A DNA stretch of 64,000 bases from Serripes groenlandicus (taxonomy: Eukaryota > Mollusca > Bivalvia > Cardiida > Cardiidae). Below the pieces are notes generated by a model. That model did no database searches. It worked only from the letters and a program-made list of their open reading frames with translations, and was not told the DNA's origin. Position 1 is the stretch's first letter; every line of letters starts with the position of its first letter. Positions 60,601-64,000 of this stretch are shown piece by piece. The position numbers and the translations under genes are program-made. The stretch lies in assembly GCA_031761405.1 (NCBI GenBank), contig JASEVX010000013.1, positions 50,396,227 to 50,460,226 of the forward strand. Direction: 5' to 3'.

Positions 60601-62215
60601 TAAGTATTGATGTAAGCAGATGCTTTAAGGTCTGAAATACTCGACGCTTAACAATCAACCATGGTTGATTCCATCAAATCCACGACACTAACCACTCGGC
60701 CACGGTTCATTACTAGTCTAAGTATTGATGTAAGCAGACGCTTTAAGGTCTCAACTCCCCGACGTTTAACAATCAACCACGATTGATTCCAGGCCCATGT
60801 AAGCAGGTGCTTTAAGGTCTCAACTCCCTGACGCTTAACAATCAACCGTGGTTGATTCCACGTCTAAGTCTTGATGAAAGCAGATGCGTTACTATCTCAA
60901 ATCCCCGACGCTTAACAACCAACCAAGGTGATGTAAGCATATGTTTTAAGGTCTCAAATCCCAAATGCTTATCACTCGACCACGTTTAATTCCTCTCCTA
61001 CGTCTTGATGTAAGCAGATGCTTTAGAGTTTCAAATTATCGACGCTAACCACTCGGCTACGGTCGATTCCTCGACTTCGTCTTGATTTAATCAAATGCTT
61101 TAAGGTCTCAAATCCCAAACACTAACCACTCGGCCACGATGGATTCCACGCCGTAGTCTTGATGTTTTAAGATCTCAATTTCCCGACGCTAACCACTCCA
61201 CCACGGTTGATTCCTCACCTACGTTTTGACTTTACGCAGATGCGTTACGATCTCAAATCACCGAAGCAAACCACTCCGTAACGGTGGATTCCTTGCCCTA
61301 GTCTTGATGTTAGCAGATGTTTTAAGGTCTCAACTCTCCGACGCTTAACAATCAACCACGGTGGATTCCTCGCCTAAGTCTTGATGTAAACAATTGCTTT
61401 AAGGTATCAAATCATTGACGCCTACCACTCGGCCACGGTGGATTCCTCGCCTTAGTCTTGATTTAGGCAGATGCTTTAAGGTTTTAAATCACAAACGCTA
61501 ACCACTCGGTCACGGTGGATTCCAAGGCGTAGTCTTTATGTAAGCAGGTGTTTTAAGGTCTCAACTCCCCGACGCTTAAACACTCGGCCACGGTGGATTC
61601 CCCACATACGTCTTGATGTAAGCAGATTATTTAAGGTCTCAACTCCCCGCCGCTTAACAATCAATCACGGTTGATTCGATAACTTAGTCTTGATGATAGC
61701 AGATGCTAGAAAGTCTCAAATTAACGAAGTTTACCACTCGGCAACGGTGGATTCCTCACCTACGTACTGATGTAAGCAGATTCGTTAACGTTTTAACTTC
61801 TCGACGCTAATAACTCGGCCAAGGTGGATTACACGCCTAAAGCTTGATATAAGCATATGCATTAAGGTCTATAATCATCGACGCTTACAACACGGCCACG
61901 TGGATTCCTCGCCTCAGTCTTGATGTAAGCAGATGCTTTAAGGTCTCAAATACTCGACGTTAACCATTCGGCCACAGTTGAATCCTTGCCTACGGCTTGA
62001 CTTTACGCAGATGCATTACGATCTCAAATCCTCGACGGTTAACAATCAACATCAACCACCATAGATTCAACGCCTTAGTCTTGATGAAGGCAGATGCTTT
62101 AAGGTTTCCTTGACACTAACCACTCGGCAAAGGTGGATTCCTTGCCTTAATCTTGGTGTAATCAGATGCTTTAAGGTCTCAAATTTAGTCTTGACTTACG
62201 CAAACGCATGAAGAT
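60600..62215 (-). repeat. ~76 bp tandem array of tRNA-like (A-box) monomers
   Basis: About twenty units contain, on the plus strand, CACTCGGCCACGGTGGATTC, CTCGCCTAAGTCTTGATGTA and AGCAGATGCTTTAAGGTCTC. On the minus strand each unit presents GTGGCCGAGTGGTTAGCG, a near-perfect RNA polymerase III A-box (TGGCCGAGTGG). The B-box position reads GTTGAGACC, a poor match. Spacing is mostly 69-78 bp with one longer unit near the left end. The flank of the first gene has a single monomer. Confidence 0.85.
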
Positions 62216-62219
62216 CTTA

Positions 62220-62319
62220 AATCGCTCATTCATAGCACGATGACCCTAAACTTCAATGCTCACCATTTTAACCTCAACAGATAAATAAACTATGCCATTA
62301 TGTTTGTCTCCATCATGCT
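62220..62319. repeat. Duplicated 3' flank of the second gene, inner part
   Basis: AGCACGATGACCCTAAACTT, CAATGCTCACCATTTTAACC and CAACAGATAAATAAACTATG match 26639-26700 directly downstream of the first gene. Confidence 0.8.
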
Positions 62320-62520
62320 TCAATTGATAATTTCACTCAGTAAAATTAACATATGCCATTTAGCTGCGTTTTTAAAGGGTCTCACTTTCCATGATGTACA
62401 AATCGATACCCATGCGGCTTGCAATTCATTTTTCTTTAAACTTAGCCATCCCAATAAGTTCAATGCTGTGTCTTTGTGTCCAAGATCAAAATCTATTTCG
62501 AGAACGTGTATTAGTTTATG
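62320..62520 (-). pseudogene. Displaced C-terminal coding segment of the second gene
   Basis: In the frame one base away from the upstream coding frame, 62520-62320 encodes HKLIHVLEIDFDLGHKDTAL, NLLGWLSLKKNELQAAW, then RPFKNAAKWHMLILLSEIIN and a TGA stop. This aligns residue by residue with the last ~65 residues of the first gene. The upstream frame ends instead at TAA 62518-62516. Either the gene lost its last TPR-like helices through a small deletion, or there is a sequence error. Confidence 0.85.
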
Positions 62521-64000
62521 CTTGCTGTTCTTCTTTCTTAGAGTAAAGTAAATATTGTAGAAAATACAGATATATTTGTGAATCTACAGTTATCCAGTTT
62601 AACCAGTAATCCGATTGTAGTTCAAATTCAGATCCAGGTTGTGTGTAAACAGTACGAAACAATTCGTAACGAAGAGCTTCGTGGACAAGACTGACGTGCA
62701 ATGGCAGAAATACCATACAACCTGTGGTACATTGTCGTCTGAAGTATTTGCTTGTCATGTCAGTAAGTAGTAGTTTTTTAGCGAAATCAGGATTACCATA
62801 ACGTCTAAGATTAGTGTTACAACAAACAGATATGAAATGTGTCTCTAAACTGTTTTCACATGACACAAGTATACTCTTGCACTCTTCTTCATGCTGTTTA
62901 GATTGAATATATAACAATGCTAAAAATAACTTTGAGGAGATAAGGTCTAAGTCTGAACAAGTTTCTGAGATTACATTAGGAATTGTTTTAAACCGCAAAG
63001 GGAACAAATTGCCTCGTGTAAAGTTCTGGGCAAATTTACATTGTTCATATTGTAATTGTATATGTGGAATAAAACTGTCAAGAGCCTTTCTAACATCTCT
63101 TGAAGTATGTTCTGTGACATTGTTTGTATTTTTTAGACAGAGCAGAAGTTGCTTCATCCCATTCAGATAACCTGTATATGTGTTAGATAACAAATGCATG
63201 TGTCGTAAAAATACGTTTCTTACCGAATACACATATTCTGCATTCGTAATATAGAGATCTAACATTAAGAGATCTTTTGCAATTGGGATACTCGTATTTC
63301 CCAGACTACACATTTTAGCTTTAAGCAGTTCACCTACATTATCACAAGTAATTGTATATAGAAAGTGGACACCACTATTTATAACATCGTGTAACACATT
63401 TTCTATTGTTTTCAAAGTTATTGGGCTGAGCTTATCGAACATATTCTCTTCAGGAATGAAATAATTTGGACAATTGTTTGCCTTCACCCAAATAAATAGA
63501 CGCTTTACACACTGCTGTGCACAAAGTATCAGCTTATCATCCGTCCAAAAATGTCTTTGTGAATTTTCAATTGTATAAAACAAACTGGTTTTACAATGAT
63601 ACGATGAAATAGATTCACCAGCCTTTGATTCTATGATACTTTTCTTTATCATCTTGAGGAGAATGTAACACTTGTGTTGCGTTTTGTTCAGACTTGACAT
63701 GAGGTCACGTTCTTGAAGTGAGAATGAAAGCCTCCATTCGATAGACTTGTTGTCACTTTTAGGATGTCCAACACCAACAAGGAAACAACCATATGAACCC
63801 ATTGCTTTTAGTTGTTTTTGTGACGGCCAGTTGTATTTCCGTGTCCTGTGTAACCAGGAATTGGCTGAGCTCGGTATATGTCGACACCTATATGCACATA
63901 CGGTATCCGTTGGACCATAACCGTTTTCAGCCAAAAGCGTGTGCGCTGGACCGTTCCGAGTGGTATTTAGTGCAAAAGGGAATTTCGGAATTAAATTTGA
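62516..64000 (-). CDS. Mab-21/cGAS-like nucleotidyltransferase paralogue, partial, frameshifted at the C-terminus
   Basis: The frame is open to the right edge, giving 494 visible codons, so the start and the GS/DID part of the active site lie outside the window. Visible parts, in order: TTRNGPAHT; TDTVCAYRC, with the Asp that matches D177 of the first gene; SANSWLHRTRKYNWPSQKQL; WRLSFSLQERDLMSSLN; SSYHCKTSLFYT; NYFIPEENMFDKLSPITL; then the long helical C-terminal region with RRQCTTGCMVF. Similarity to the first gene is high through the Mab-21 domain and lower after it. The protein ends YSKKEEQQA and lacks the last ~65 residues of its paralogue, which are still readable in the +1 frame downstream. 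Role as for the first gene, if functional; it may be an early pseudogene. Confidence 0.88.
   Translation of the reverse strand, partial: SNLIPKFPFALNTTRNGPAHTLLAENGYGPTDTVCAYRCRHIPSSANSWLHRTRKYNWPSQKQLKAMGSYGCFLVGVGHPKSDNKSIEWRLSFSLQERDLMSSLNKTQHKCYILLKMIKKSIIESKAGESISSYHCKTSLFYTIENSQRHFWTDDKLILCAQQCVKRLFIWVKANNCPNYFIPEENMFDKLSPITLKTIENVLHDVINSGVHFLYTITCDNVGELLKAKMCSLGNTSIPIAKDLLMLDLYITNAEYVYSVRNVFLRHMHLLSNTYTGYLNGMKQLLLCLKNTNNVTEHTSRDVRKALDSFIPHIQLQYEQCKFAQNFTRGNLFPLRFKTIPNVISETCSDLDLISSKLFLALLYIQSKQHEEECKSILVSCENSLETHFISVCCNTNLRRYGNPDFAKKLLLTDMTSKYFRRQCTTGCMVFLPLHVSLVHEALRYELFRTVYTQPGSEFELQSDYWLNWITVDSQIYLYFLQYLLYSKKEEQQA

Noticed and set aside
60600..62215. CRISPR-like array
   Set aside because: Units are contiguous, diverged tandem monomers with no alternating unique spacers, in a eukaryotic context without cas genes.
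62516..63934. TTG at 63934 as the start of the second nucleotidyltransferase
   Set aside because: The frame stays open to the window edge and its upstream residues align with the first gene (RNGPA), so coding sequence continues beyond 64000.

Overview
The window looks like an AT-rich, gene-poor, repeat-dense stretch of a metazoan genome, most likely a marine bivalve or another mollusc. Four things point there: tRNA-headed SINEs ending in a tail that reads roughly GCCGTGATATAACTGAAA...TTGAAAACGGCGTTAAACCC plus short (ATCA)n or (AAAT)n repeats; many minisatellite arrays with 45-70 bp units; relics of non-LTR and DIRS/Ngaro-like retroelements; and two large single-exon Mab-21/cGAS-like nucleotidyltransferase genes of a family known to be expanded in bivalves. 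The species is not determined. There is no bacterial-style operon, rRNA, intact tRNA gene or CRISPR array.

Only two convincing protein genes are present, both on the minus strand. The first (26735-28876, about 713 aa) is complete, with the nucleotidyltransferase motif GS..EG...SDID, a third conserved Asp, the Mab-21 helical domain and a long TPR-like C-terminal part. A splice acceptor lies just before its likely start codon. The second (62516-64000, running off the right edge) is a close paralogue whose last ~66 codons are displaced by a +1 frameshift. The 3' flanks of the two genes are also paralogous. In the second copy one tRNA-like ~76 bp monomer of that flank has expanded to about twenty tandem copies (60600-62215).

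Layout. 1-3800: ~155 bp satellite interrupted by SINEs, with two copies of a dispersed ~1 kb repeat (third copy at 47.4-48.4 kb). 3.8-10 kb: a minus-strand SINE and two 45 bp arrays (4.26-4.97 and 8.5-9.55 kb) sharing a downstream flank. 6-7.3, 11-12.3, 14.2-16.7, 24.6-25.8 and 59.1-59.6 kb: copies of one composite dispersed repeat, one carrying a large 46 bp array. 17.3-19.1 kb: ~158 bp tandem repeats and a 5'-truncated non-LTR element. 19.7-20.4 kb: a possibly decayed zinc-finger gene. 23.9-29.4 kb: array, first gene, SINEs. 32.7-41.7 kb: an amplified SINE tail, a 46 bp array and a segment duplicated at 52.6-55.6 kb, interrupted by a 2.87 kb element with ~480 bp terminal inverted repeats flanked by TTAA. 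43.6-44.5 kb: DIRS/Ngaro-like gag relic. 49.1-49.5 kb: ~170 bp tandem repeats. 55.6-56.8 kb: second copy of the 23.9 kb array family. 60-64 kb: expanded tRNA-like array and second gene.

The two genes are likely innate-immune cyclic-nucleotide synthases or their relatives. The rest is best read as mobile and tandem DNA. Many short open frames here arise from arrays whose periods are multiples of three and are not genes. All similarities were judged by eye, without database searches or alignment programs.
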